NCBI RefSeq assembly: GCF_028657905.1 | Contig: NZ_CP117782.1 | Coordinates: forward strand, 372,001-436,000 | Direction of reading: 5' to 3' | DNA: 64,000 bases | DNA from: Burkholderia sp. FERM BP-3421 | GTDB lineage: Bacteria; Pseudomonadota; Gammaproteobacteria; Burkholderiales; Burkholderiaceae | In this document: in pieces, positions 36,275 through 45,113 of the stretch | How the letters are laid out: every line of letters begins with the position of its first letter | How positions within the stretch are numbered: position 1 is the stretch's first letter | Notes under the pieces: generated by a model | Databases searched by the model: none | What the model was told of the DNA's origin: nothing | Seen by the model: the letters and a program-made list of their open reading frames with translations, nothing else | Translations under genes and position numbers: made by a program

Positions 36275-37069
36275 TTGGCAGAGACCACGCACACGAGCCC
36301 CGCCTGCAAGCTGGCGGCGCAGGACATCCATAAGCGCTACGGCGACAACGAGGTGCTGAAGGGCGTGTCGCTGAACGCGAAGGCGGGCGACGTGATCAGC
36401 ATCATCGGCGCGAGCGGCTCGGGCAAGAGCACGTTCCTGCGCTGCATCAACTTCCTCGAGCGGCCGAATGCGGGGCAGATCATCGTCGACGGCGAGACAG
36501 TGCGGACCCGGGCGGACAGGGCGGGCAACCTGGAGGTGGCCGACCACAAGCAGCTGCAGCGGATCCGCACGAAGCTGGCGATGGTGTTCCAGCACTTCAA
36601 TCTGTGGGCGCACATGAACGTGCTCGAGAACGTGATGGAAGCGCCGGTGCACGTGTTGGGCCTGTCGAAGCGGGAGGCCGAGGAACGTGCGCGCGAGTAC
36701 CTGGAGAAAGTGGGGTTGGCGCCGCGCGTCGAGAAGCAGTATCCGTCGCATTTGTCGGGCGGCCAGCAGCAGCGGGTGGCGATTGCGCGCGCGCTGGCGA
36801 TGCATCCGGACGTGATGCTGTTCGACGAACCGACCTCGGCGCTCGATCCGGAGCTGGTGGGTGAAGTGCTGAAGGTGATGCAGAAGCTGGCCGAGGAAGG
36901 ACGGACGATGATCGTCGTCACGCACGAGATGGGGTTCGCGCGCAACGTGTCGAATCATGTGATGTTTCTGCACCAGGGGCGGACCGAGGAAGAGGGCGAT
37001 CCGGCCGAGGTGCTGGCGCGGCCGCAGAGCGAGCGCCTGAAGCAGTTCCTGTCGGGCAGCCTGAAGTAA
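36275..37069 (+). CDS. hisP: Basic amino-acid ABC transporter ATPase (HisP/AotP type)
   Basis: The 264-residue ATPase begins with TTG at 36275, preceded by a gggagag ribosome-binding site. Walker A is GASGSGKST (residues 45-53), the signature is LSGGQQQRVAIARA, Walker B is VMLFDEPTSALD, and the switch His is in VVTHEMGFA. CINFLERPNAG and VFQHFNLWAHMNVLENV mark the polar amino-acid transporter group. It powers HisQM. The regulator gene follows 16 bp later. Confidence 0.95.
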   Translation: MAETTHTSPACKLAAQDIHKRYGDNEVLKGVSLNAKAGDVISIIGASGSGKSTFLRCINFLERPNAGQIIVDGETVRTRADRAGNLEVADHKQLQRIRTKLAMVFQHFNLWAHMNVLENVMEAPVHVLGLSKREAEERAREYLEKVGLAPRVEKQYPSHLSGGQQQRVAIARALAMHPDVMLFDEPTSALDPELVGEVLKVMQKLAEEGRTMIVVTHEMGFARNVSNHVMFLHQGRTEEEGDPAEVLARPQSERLKQFLSGSLK

Positions 37070-37085
37070 CGGGGCGGTCGGGCGG

Positions 37086-38132
37086 GTGGGGATCACGGTG
37101 ACACGTCCGGTGGGGAGTGCGCGCACGGCGCAGGTGGCGATCGTTGCGTTGCCGCCGGTGTCGATGTCGGGGGTGGGCCCGATCGTCGACGCATTGAATC
37201 TGGCGAACGAGATCGACGGGCGGCTGCTGTACCGGTGGCAGGTGTGCTCGTGGGACGGGCGCGCGGTGCCGCTGGCGGGCGGGGCGCAATGGCATGCCGA
37301 TGCGGCGTTCAACGATGCGATTGCGTGCGACTGGCTGATCGTGGTGAGCGAGCGGTTCCAGCAGTTTGCCGATTACCGGATGTTCCTGGCGAGCCTGGCG
37401 CGGGTGGGGCAGCGGACGCCGCTGGTGACGGGGGTCCACCACGGCGTGTGGTGGCTGGCGATGGCGGGACAGCTGTCGGGCTACCGGGTGAGCGTGAACT
37501 GGGAGACCTACCAGCAGTTCGCCGAGGAATTCGAGCGCTCGATCGTGACGCAGCAGATCTTCGAGATCGACCGCGACCGCGCGACCTGCGCGGGCGGGCA
37601 GGCGACCGTGGATTTCATGCTGGCGGTGATCGGGCGCGACCATGGGCCGGAGCTGGCCGAGCGGATCGCGGATGCGATGGGGGCGGGGAGCCTGCGCAGC
37701 GGCGAGGCGCGGCAGCGGATTCCGTTCGTGACCGCGCCCGGGGAGCGGCATCCGAGGTTGAACGATGCGTTGCAGCTGATGGAGGCGAATGTCGAGGATC
37801 CGCTCACGACCGACGAGATCGCCGGGTTGGTGGGCGTGTCGCGGCGACAGCTCGAGCGGCTGTTCAGGCAGTACCTTGGGGCGATGCCTTCGAAGTACTA
37901 CCTGAATCTCCGGCTGCTGAAGGCTCGGACGCAGTTGCAGCGCACCAGCAAGTCGGTGGTGCAGGTCAGTCTTGCATGCGGGTTTTCGTCGGCTGCGCAT
38001 TTCTCCAATGCCTATCGGGAGCGGTTCGGAGTGACGCCGAGAGAGGATCGGCGCGCCTGGCTTGAGAAGCAGCATGGGCGTGGGGGGGAGCCGCGGGCGG
38101 GGGCGCTTGTCGAGAGGGAGCCTTTGGATTGA
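37086..38132 (+). CDS. argR: AraC/GlxA-family regulator of arginine catabolism (ArgR type)
   Basis: The 348-residue protein has an N-terminal DJ-1/PfpI-like sensing domain (about 15-190) and a C-terminal AraC HTH domain (about 220-325) with VGVSRRQLERLFRQYLG and ACGFSSAAHFSNAYRERFGVTPREDR. In Pseudomonas aeruginosa the equivalent ArgR follows aotP and activates the aot and aru operons with arginine; the same order here supports that role. It starts with GTG, and a second GTG 12 bp on is also possible. It is probably the last gene of the transport operon. Confidence 0.88.
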   Translation: MGITVTRPVGSARTAQVAIVALPPVSMSGVGPIVDALNLANEIDGRLLYRWQVCSWDGRAVPLAGGAQWHADAAFNDAIACDWLIVVSERFQQFADYRMFLASLARVGQRTPLVTGVHHGVWWLAMAGQLSGYRVSVNWETYQQFAEEFERSIVTQQIFEIDRDRATCAGGQATVDFMLAVIGRDHGPELAERIADAMGAGSLRSGEARQRIPFVTAPGERHPRLNDALQLMEANVEDPLTTDEIAGLVGVSRRQLERLFRQYLGAMPSKYYLNLRLLKARTQLQRTSKSVVQVSLACGFSSAAHFSNAYRERFGVTPREDRRAWLEKQHGRGGEPRAGALVEREPLD

Positions 38133-38175
38133 GGTGCTGCTTCGCGGTTTGGGTTGTGTCTGGTGTCGTAAATTT

Positions 38176-38841
38176 CCTGTGATGGTGTTGGTCTATTAGC
38201 GTCGCCCCTCCCCGGGGCAGGGGTCACTTTTCTTTGTCTTGCCAAAGAAAAGTAACCAAAAGAAAGGCGCTTTAGATCCGAGAATAAGGTGCGATCGCAT
38301 TCGGAGTGGCCCTGCTGTAGCGAGTGGCGTAAGGGCACAACGGGGATTGGCCCGCGCAGGGTCCGACCATACGCGCGGTGAAGCGGAGTGGTATACCGCC
38401 CGCAAGCTTCTCCTCGCTGCGCTCGTAGATGGGTACTCCACGCCGGTGGTACTGAGGGCGCGGCGGTACGTCGAGTGGTTGATGCGGTTCTATTTTTTGC
38501 TGAAGTGACGCGATGCGCGGATTGAGTCGCGAGGACGCATGCGCGGGAAGTGGACCGGACTGAGAGCGTAGCGAGCAGGAGCTTGCGGGCGGTATACCAC
38601 TCCGTTTTACGGCGCGTATGGTCGGACCCTGCGCGGGCCGATCCCCGTTGCGCCCTTACGCCACTCGCTACGGCTGGGCCACTCTGAACGCCATCGCACC
38701 TTATTTTCGGATCTAAAAAACGCCTTTCTTTTGGTTACTTTTCTTTGGCAAGACGCCCCGAAGGAAGTCCCCTTGGGGGACAAAGAAAAGTGACCCCTGT
38801 CCCGGGGAGGGGCGACGCTAATAAACCAACACCCTCACAGG
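38176..38841. repeat. Large imperfect inverted repeat between argR and astC
   Basis: The left arm (38176-38424) and right arm (38564-38841, reversed) match at most positions over about 250 bp around a 139-bp centre. Both contain cgtcgcccctccccggg, gccaaagaaaagtaaccaaa, taaggtgcgat, gtagcgagtggcgtaagggc, gcgcagggtccgaccatacgc and gtggtataccgcccgcaagc. The right arm alone has about 28 extra bases (38752-38780) forming a small hairpin. No ORF with coding character spans it. It looks like two copies of a dispersed element in opposite orientation; whether copies occur elsewhere cannot be seen here. It separates the regulator from the catabolic operon and could terminate or insulate transcription. 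Confidence 0.9.
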
Positions 38842-38960
38842 ACATCCACAAAAAACCAAAGCAACAAACCATGAGGAACGAGTCGCAAACACGCAAGACG
38901 ACCGCTCCCTCCGTTATCTAAACTACCCCTGTTACCTCTTGAGAGAAAAAAGGATCCGCC

Positions 38961-40190
38961 ATGACCACCCCGACCGTGACCCGCCAGACTTTCGACGAAG
39001 TGATGGTGCCGGTATTTTCCCCCGCGCCGTTCGTGCCGGACCGCGGCGAGGGTTCGTGGGTGTGGGACACGGCCGGCCGCGACTACGTGGATTTCGCCGG
39101 CGGCATCGCCGTGACGGCCTTGGGCCACAGCCACCCGGCCCTCCTCAAGGTCCTCGACGAGCAAAGCCGCAAGCTCTGGCACATCGGCAACGGCTACACG
39201 AACGAACCCGTCCTGCGCCTCGCCCGCCGCCTCGAATCCCTCACCTTCGCCGATCGCGCCTTCTTCGCGAACTCGGGCGCGGAGGCCAACGAGGCCGCCC
39301 TCAAGCTCGCCCGCCGCGTCGCGTTCGAACGCCACGGCGCCGACAAGGTCGAGATTCTCTCGTTCACCCAGTCGTTCCACGGCCGCACCCTCTTCACCGT
39401 CAGCGTCGGCGGCCAGCCCAAGTACTCGGAAGGCTTCGGCCCCATCCCCGCCGGCATCAAGCATCTCCCGTACAACGATATCGCCGCCGCCCAGGCCGCC
39501 ATCGGCCCGCAAACCTGCGCGGTCATCGTCGAGCCGGTCCAGGGCGAGGGCGGCGTGATCCCCGCCGATCCCGCCTTCCTCAAGGCCCTGCGCGATGCCT
39601 GCGACGCCCACGGCGCGCTGCTGATCTTCGATGAGGTCCAGACGGGCGTCGGCCGCACCGGCCATTTCTACGCCTACATGGACTCGGGCGTCACCCCCGA
39701 TATCCTCACCACCGCCAAGGCGCTCGGCAACGGCTTCCCGATCGGCGCGATGCTCACCACCAACGAACTCGCCGCTCACTTCAAGGTCGGCGTGCACGGC
39801 ACCACCTACGGCGGCAATCCGCTCGCCTCGGCCATCGCCGACAAGGTCGTCGAGCTGATCAGCGATCCCGCCCTCCTGCAAGGCGTGCGCGACCGCAGCG
39901 AGCGTCTCATGGCCGCGCTCGCCCGCATCAACGCACGCTTCAACCTGTTCAAGGAAATCCGCGGCAAGGGGCTCCTGGTCGGCGCCGAACTCGTCGACGC
40001 ATTCGACGGCCGCGCCAAGGACTTCGTGTCCGCCGCCGCCGAGCACGGCGTCATCATGCTCGTGGCCGGCCCCAGCGTGCTGCGCTTCGTGCCCTCGCTC
40101 GTGATCCCCAACGAAGTCCTCGACGAAGGCCTCGCCCGCTTCGGGAAGGCCGTCGAACAGGTGCTCGCGGCCACCGCCGCCGCACGCTGA
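38961..40190 (+). CDS. astC: Succinylornithine / acetylornithine transaminase
   Basis: The 409-residue class III aminotransferase uses pyridoxal phosphate on Lys253 in TTAKALGNGFPIGA. FFANSGAEANEAALKLAR, SFHGRTLFTVS, EPVQGEGGV and FDEVQTGVGRTG are canonical. In this operon it should convert N2-succinylornithine to succinylglutamate semialdehyde, step three of the arginine succinyltransferase pathway (AruC/AstC). It may also serve arginine synthesis as ArgD. An aaggatccgcc site precedes the ATG. It is the first catabolic gene after the long inverted repeat. Confidence 0.94.
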   Translation: MTTPTVTRQTFDEVMVPVFSPAPFVPDRGEGSWVWDTAGRDYVDFAGGIAVTALGHSHPALLKVLDEQSRKLWHIGNGYTNEPVLRLARRLESLTFADRAFFANSGAEANEAALKLARRVAFERHGADKVEILSFTQSFHGRTLFTVSVGGQPKYSEGFGPIPAGIKHLPYNDIAAAQAAIGPQTCAVIVEPVQGEGGVIPADPAFLKALRDACDAHGALLIFDEVQTGVGRTGHFYAYMDSGVTPDILTTAKALGNGFPIGAMLTTNELAAHFKVGVHGTTYGGNPLASAIADKVVELISDPALLQGVRDRSERLMAALARINARFNLFKEIRGKGLLVGAELVDAFDGRAKDFVSAAAEHGVIMLVAGPSVLRFVPSLVIPNEVLDEGLARFGKAVEQVLAATAAAR

Positions 40191-40202
40191 GCGGGTGCGA
40201 CG

Positions 40203-41261
40203 ATGCTATTCGTTCGCCCAGGCAGGCTCGCCGATCTCGACGCGCTCGCGCACATGGCGCGCACCGCGCAACCGGTGCTGCATTCGCTGCCGCACGACCG
40301 CAACGCGCTCGAAGCGCGCGTCGCGCTGTCCGAGGACTCGTTTCGCACGGAGGTCGATTTCCCCGGCGAGGAGTTCTATCTGTTCGTGCTCGAGGACAGC
40401 GTCTCCGGCAAGCTGCTCGGCACGGCCAGCATCGTCGCCGCCGCCGGCTACTCGGAACCGTTCTACGCGTTCCGCAACGATGCGCTGATCCACGCCTCGC
40501 GCGAGCTGCACGTGAATCGCAAGATCCACGCGCTCACGATGTCGCACGAGCTGACCGGCAAGAGCCGGCTCGCCGGCTTCTATGTCGATCCGGCGCTGCG
40601 CGGCGACGCCGCCGCGCACCTGATCTCGCGCGCCCGCATGATGTTCATCGCCGCCCAGCGCCGCCGCTTCACCTCCGAGGTGTTCTCGCTGCTGCTCGGC
40701 GTCACCGACGAACACGGCATGTCGCCGTTCTGGGAAGCGGTCGGCCGCAAGTTCTTCGGCCGCGATTTCGCCGCCGTCGAGATCGAGTCGGGCGGCCGCA
40801 GCCGCACCTTCATCGCCGAGGTGATGCCGCGCTATCCGCTCTACGTGCCGCTCCTGCCCGAGGCCGCCCAGCGCGTGCTCGGCGAGCCGAACCAGCACGC
40901 GCTGCTCGCCTATGACATCCATCTCGAAGAAGGCTTCGAACCCGATCGCTACGTCGATATCTTCGATGCGGGCCCGGTGCTCACCGCGCAGGTCGATCGC
41001 ACCGCCTGCGTGACGCGCGGCGTGCTGCGCTCCGTGCGCAATGCCGACGCGTCGCGCGGCGACAGCACCTATCTGCTGTCGAGCGGGCGCGGCGACGCGT
41101 TCCGCTGCGTGCTCGCGGATCTGCCCGACGCGCACGACGGCGATGCGCCACTGTCCGCCGAGGTGCGCGCCGCGCTCGACGTGATCGCAGGCGATACGGT
41201 CCGCTGCGTGCCCTTGCATCAATCCGGCGGCGCGGCCGCCGTCAATCCGGGAGACGCGTGA
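40203..41261 (+). CDS. aruF: Arginine N-succinyltransferase, alpha subunit
   Basis: The 352-residue protein belongs to the AstA family: FVRPGRLADLDALAHMARTAQP at the start, KLLGTASIVAAAGYSEPFYAFR, LTGKSRLAGFYVDPALRG, SPFWEAVGRKFFGRDFA and DIFDAGPVLTAQVDR. It transfers succinyl from succinyl-CoA to arginine or ornithine, the first step of the pathway. As in Pseudomonas and Burkholderia, two homologous subunits (AruF, AruG) form the enzyme, while E. coli has one AstA. It lies 12 bp after astC and overlaps aruG by ATGA. Confidence 0.95.
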   Translation: MLFVRPGRLADLDALAHMARTAQPVLHSLPHDRNALEARVALSEDSFRTEVDFPGEEFYLFVLEDSVSGKLLGTASIVAAAGYSEPFYAFRNDALIHASRELHVNRKIHALTMSHELTGKSRLAGFYVDPALRGDAAAHLISRARMMFIAAQRRRFTSEVFSLLLGVTDEHGMSPFWEAVGRKFFGRDFAAVEIESGGRSRTFIAEVMPRYPLYVPLLPEAAQRVLGEPNQHALLAYDIHLEEGFEPDRYVDIFDAGPVLTAQVDRTACVTRGVLRSVRNADASRGDSTYLLSSGRGDAFRCVLADLPDAHDGDAPLSAEVRAALDVIAGDTVRCVPLHQSGGAAAVNPGDA

Positions 41262-42292
41262 TGATCGTCGTTCGTGTCGTACAGACGGGCGATGTCGATG
41301 CGCTCGTGGCGCTCGCGCGGGAAACCGGCCCGGGCCTCACCACCTTCAAGCCCGATCGCGATGCGCTCGCCGCGCGCGTCGAGCGCACCCGGCGCACGCT
41401 CGAAGGCCGCGCCGCGCCCGCCGAAGCCGGCTATTTCTTCGTGATGGAAGACACCGCCACGGGCGACATCGCCGGCGTGTGCGGCCTCGAAACCGAGGTC
41501 GGGCTCGAGCAGCCGTTCTACAACTATCGCGTCAGCACGGTCGTCCACGCCAGCCAGGATCTCGGCGTGTGGACCCGCATGTCGCTGCTCAACATCTCGC
41601 ACGACCTGACGGGCTATGCCGAGGTCTGCTCGTTGTTCCTGAGCCCGCGCTATCGCACGGGCGGCGTCGGCGGCCTGCTGTCGCGCTCGCGCTTCATGTT
41701 CATCGCGCAGTTCCGCGAACGCTTCCCGGAACGTCTGTGCGCCGAGCTGCGCGGGCACTTCGACGACAGCGGCTCCTCGCCGTTCTGGCGCGCCGTCGGT
41801 TCGCACTTCTACCAGATCGACTTCAACGCCGCCGACTATCTGAGCTCGCACGGCCGCAAGTCGTTCCTCGCCGAGCTGATGCCGCGCTTTCCCGTCTACG
41901 TCGACCTGCTGCCGCAGGAGGCGCAGGACTGCGTCGGGCTCACGCACCGCGACACACTGCCCGCGCGCAAGATGCTCGAAGCGGAAGGCCTGCGCTACCA
42001 GAACCACGTCGACATCTTCGACGCCGGCCCGGTGCTCGAATGCCACATCGCCGACCTGCGCACGGTGCGCGAGAGCGAAGCGGCGCCCGTCGTGATCGGC
42101 GTGGTCGAGCCGGGCGCCGCCGCGCCGCGCGCGCTGGTGTCGAACACCTCGCTCGGCGATTTCCGCGTCGGCGTCGCGCCGGGCGCGATCGAGAACGGGG
42201 TATTCACGCTCAACGCGGCCGACGCAGCCGCCCTCAACGTGGCAGCCGGCGACCTCGTGCGCGTGCTGCCGCTCAAAGCCAAACAGGGATAA
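41258..42292 (+). CDS. aruG: Arginine N-succinyltransferase, beta subunit
   Basis: The 344-residue AstA-family protein is the paralogue of the preceding subunit and is closer to single-subunit E. coli AstA: VRVVQTGDVDALVALARETGPGLT (start, split), GVCGLETEVGLEQPFYNYRVS, YRTGGVGGLLSRSRFMF, SPFWRAVGSHFYQIDF and NHVDIFDAGPVLECHI. Each marker has a counterpart in AruF, showing an old tandem duplication. It starts in the aruF stop codon and ends 3 bp before astD. Confidence 0.95.
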   Translation: MMIVVRVVQTGDVDALVALARETGPGLTTFKPDRDALAARVERTRRTLEGRAAPAEAGYFFVMEDTATGDIAGVCGLETEVGLEQPFYNYRVSTVVHASQDLGVWTRMSLLNISHDLTGYAEVCSLFLSPRYRTGGVGGLLSRSRFMFIAQFRERFPERLCAELRGHFDDSGSSPFWRAVGSHFYQIDFNAADYLSSHGRKSFLAELMPRFPVYVDLLPQEAQDCVGLTHRDTLPARKMLEAEGLRYQNHVDIFDAGPVLECHIADLRTVRESEAAPVVIGVVEPGAAAPRALVSNTSLGDFRVGVAPGAIENGVFTLNAADAAALNVAAGDLVRVLPLKAKQG

Positions 42293-42295
42293 GTC

Positions 42296-43759
42296 ATGAC
42301 AGAACTCTTTATCGACGGCGCCTGGGCCGCGGGCACGGGGCCGGTTTTCGCGTCGCGCAATCCGGGCACGGGCGAAACGGTGTGGGAAGGCGCGGGCGCG
42401 GCGGCGGCCGACGTCGAGCGCGCGGTGGCCGCCGCGCGCCGCGCGTTCGCGCCGTGGTCGGCGCTCGGCTTCGACGCGCGCTGCGCGATCGTCAAGCGCT
42501 TCGCCGCGCTGCTCGGCGAACGCAAGGAGGCGATCGCCACGCTGATCGGCCGCGAAACCGGCAAGCCGCTGTGGGAGGCGCGCACCGAGGTCGCGTCGAT
42601 GGCCGCCAAGGTCGACATCTCGATCCAGGCCTATCACGAGCGCACCGGCGAGAAGCGCGCGCCGATGGCCGACGGCGTCGCCGTGCTGCGCCACCGGCCG
42701 CACGGCGTGGTCGCGGTGTTCGGTCCGTACAATTTCCCGGGCCATCTGCCCAACGGGCACATCGTGCCGGCGCTGATCGCGGGCAACACGGTGGTGTTCA
42801 AGCCGTCCGAGCTGGCGCCCGCGGTCGCGCGCGCGACGGTCGAGACCTGGCGCGACGCCGGCCTGCCCGACGGCGTGCTGAACCTCGTGCAGGGCGAGAA
42901 GGACACGGGCGTCGCGCTCGCCAACCATCGCCAGATCGACGGGCTGTTCTTCACCGGCAGCTCCGATACCGGCACCGTGCTGCATCGCCAGTTCGGCGGC
43001 CGCCCCGAGATCGTGCTCGCGCTCGAGATGGGCGGCAACAATCCGCTCGTGATCGGCGAGGTCGAGGATCTCGACGCGGCCGTGCATCACACGATCCAGT
43101 CGGCGTTCCTGTCGGCCGGGCAGCGCTGCACCTGCGCGCGCCGCATCCTGGTGCCGCGCGGCGCGTTCGGCGATCGTTTCCTCGCGCGTCTCGTCGACGT
43201 GACGGCGCGCATCGAGGCGGGCGTCTACAACGCCGAGCCGCAGCCGTTCATGGGCGCGGTGATCTCCGCGCGCGCGGCGTCGCGCCTCGTCGCCGCCCAG
43301 GACGCGCTGCTCGCGCGCGGCGCGACGCCGCTCGTCGCGATGACGCAGCGCGATCCCGCGCTCGGTTTCGTGAACGCGGCGATCCTCGACGTGACCGCCG
43401 TGCGCGACCTGCCCGACGAGGAACACTTCGGCCCGCTCGCGCAGGTGATCCGCTACGCGGACTTCGACGAGGCGCTCGAACGCGCCAACGACACCGCGTT
43501 CGGCCTGTCGGCGGGCCTGCTTGCCGACGACGAGGCCGCGTGGGCGCAGTTCCGGCACGCGATCCGCGCGGGCATCGTCAACTGGAACCGGCCGACCAAC
43601 GGCGCATCGTCGGCCGCGCCGTTCGGCGGCGCGGGGCGCTCCGGCAACCACCGGCCGAGCGCGTACTACGCGGCCGACTACTGCGCGTATCCGATGGCCT
43701 CGGTGGAGAGCGCGCAATTGCAGATGCCCGCGAACGTGTCGCCGGGCCTTCATTTCTGA
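42296..43759 (+). CDS. astD: Succinylglutamate-semialdehyde dehydrogenase
   Basis: The 487-residue aldehyde dehydrogenase oxidises N-succinylglutamate semialdehyde to succinylglutamate with NAD. Catalytic Cys278 lies in SAGQRCTCARR, and the general-base Glu in ALEMGGNNPLVI. FGPYNFPGHLPNGH and KPSELAP are AstD features. Length equals E. coli AstD. It sits 3 bp after aruG and 13 bp before astB, within the single aru operon. Confidence 0.96.
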   Translation: MTELFIDGAWAAGTGPVFASRNPGTGETVWEGAGAAAADVERAVAAARRAFAPWSALGFDARCAIVKRFAALLGERKEAIATLIGRETGKPLWEARTEVASMAAKVDISIQAYHERTGEKRAPMADGVAVLRHRPHGVVAVFGPYNFPGHLPNGHIVPALIAGNTVVFKPSELAPAVARATVETWRDAGLPDGVLNLVQGEKDTGVALANHRQIDGLFFTGSSDTGTVLHRQFGGRPEIVLALEMGGNNPLVIGEVEDLDAAVHHTIQSAFLSAGQRCTCARRILVPRGAFGDRFLARLVDVTARIEAGVYNAEPQPFMGAVISARAASRLVAAQDALLARGATPLVAMTQRDPALGFVNAAILDVTAVRDLPDEEHFGPLAQVIRYADFDEALERANDTAFGLSAGLLADDEAAWAQFRHAIRAGIVNWNRPTNGASSAAPFGGAGRSGNHRPSAYYAADYCAYPMASVESAQLQMPANVSPGLHF

Positions 43760-43772
43760 GCAGGAAGCGACC

Positions 43773-45113
43773 ATGAACGCAACTGAAGCGAATTTCGACG
43801 GGCTGGTCGGCCCGACCCACAACTACGCGGGGCTGTCGTTCGGCAACGTGGCGTCGCTGAACAACGAGAAGTCGGCCGCGAATCCGAAGGCGGCCGCGAA
43901 GCAGGGGCTGCGCAAGATGAAGCGGCTCGCCGACCTCGGCTTCGCGCAGGGCGTGCTGCCGCCGCAGGAGCGGCCGTCGCTGCGGCTGCTGCGCGAGCTG
44001 GGCTTTTCCGGCAAGGACGCCGACGTGATCGCGAAGGCGGCCGCGCAGGCGCCCGAGCTGCTCGCCGCGGCCAGCTCCGCCTCCGCGATGTGGACCGCGA
44101 ACGCGGCCACCGTGAGCCCGTCCGCCGACACCGGCGACAGCCGCGTGCATTTCACGCCGGCCAACCTGTGCAGCAAGCTGCATCGCGCGATCGAGCACGA
44201 GGCGACGCGTCGCACGCTGTCCGCGATCTTCGCGGACGAGACGCGCTTCGTCGTGCACGAGGCGCTGCCCGGCACGCCGGCGCTCGGCGACGAGGGCGCG
44301 GCCAACCATACGCGCTTTTGCTCGGCCTACGGCAACCCGGGCGTCGAGTTCTTCGTGTACGGCCGCGCCGAATATCGACGCGGGCCGGAGCCGAAACGCT
44401 TCCCGGCGCGCCAGACCTTCGAGGCGAGCCGCGCGGTCGCGCAGCGTCACGGCCTGCGCGAGACCGCGACGATCTACGCGCAGCAGAATCCCGACGTGAT
44501 CGACGCGGGCGTGTTCCACAACGACGTGATCGCCGTCGGCAACCGCGATACGCTGTTCTGCCACGAACGCGCGTTCGTCGACCAGCAGGCGGTCTACGAC
44601 ACGCTGCGCGCCTCGCTCGGCGCGCACGGCGCGGCGCTCAACGTGATCGAGGTGCCGGATCGCGCGGTCAGCCTGGCCGATGCGGTGTCGTCGTACCTGT
44701 TCAACAGCCAGCTGCTGTCGGGCGCCGACGGCCGGCAGGTGCTCGTGGTGCCGCAGGAGTGCCGCGAGAATCCGAATGTCGCCGCCTATCTCGATCAGCT
44801 CGCGGCCGGCAAGGGCCCGATCAACGAGGTGCTGGTGTTCGATCTGCGCGAGAGCATGAAGAACGGCGGCGGGCCTGCGTGCCTGCGGCTGCGCGTCGTG
44901 CTGAGCGAGGCGGAGCGGGCGGCCGTCACGTCGAACGTGTGGATGAACGACACGCTGTTCGCGTCGCTCGACGGCTGGATCGAGCGCCACTACCGCGACC
45001 GGCTCGCGTCGGCCGACCTCGCCGATCCGGCATTGCTCGACGAATCGCGCACTGCGCTCGACGCGCTCACGCAGATCCTCGGCCTCGGGTCCCTGTATGA
45101 CTTCCAGCGCTGA
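43773..45113 (+). CDS. astB: N-succinylarginine dihydrolase
   Basis: The 446-residue enzyme of the guanidine-modifying superfamily hydrolyses succinylarginine to succinylornithine, CO2 and two ammonia. N-terminal FDGLVGPTHNYAGLSFGNVAS, SASAMWTANAATVSPS, ANHTRFCSAYG and HNDVIAVGN are characteristic, and the nucleophilic Cys is probably the one in GGGPACLRLRVV near residue 370. The ATG at 43773 follows caggaagcgacc. Its 3' end overlaps astE by 17 bp. Confidence 0.96.
   Translation: MNATEANFDGLVGPTHNYAGLSFGNVASLNNEKSAANPKAAAKQGLRKMKRLADLGFAQGVLPPQERPSLRLLRELGFSGKDADVIAKAAAQAPELLAAASSASAMWTANAATVSPSADTGDSRVHFTPANLCSKLHRAIEHEATRRTLSAIFADETRFVVHEALPGTPALGDEGAANHTRFCSAYGNPGVEFFVYGRAEYRRGPEPKRFPARQTFEASRAVAQRHGLRETATIYAQQNPDVIDAGVFHNDVIAVGNRDTLFCHERAFVDQQAVYDTLRASLGAHGAALNVIEVPDRAVSLADAVSSYLFNSQLLSGADGRQVLVVPQECRENPNVAAYLDQLAAGKGPINEVLVFDLRESMKNGGGPACLRLRVVLSEAERAAVTSNVWMNDTLFASLDGWIERHYRDRLASADLADPALLDESRTALDALTQILGLGSLYDFQR

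Noticed and set aside
38239..38508. An 89-codon frame inside the large inverted repeat
   Set aside because: It lies mostly in repeat sequence mirrored on the other arm, has no family pattern and no convincing ribosome-binding site.
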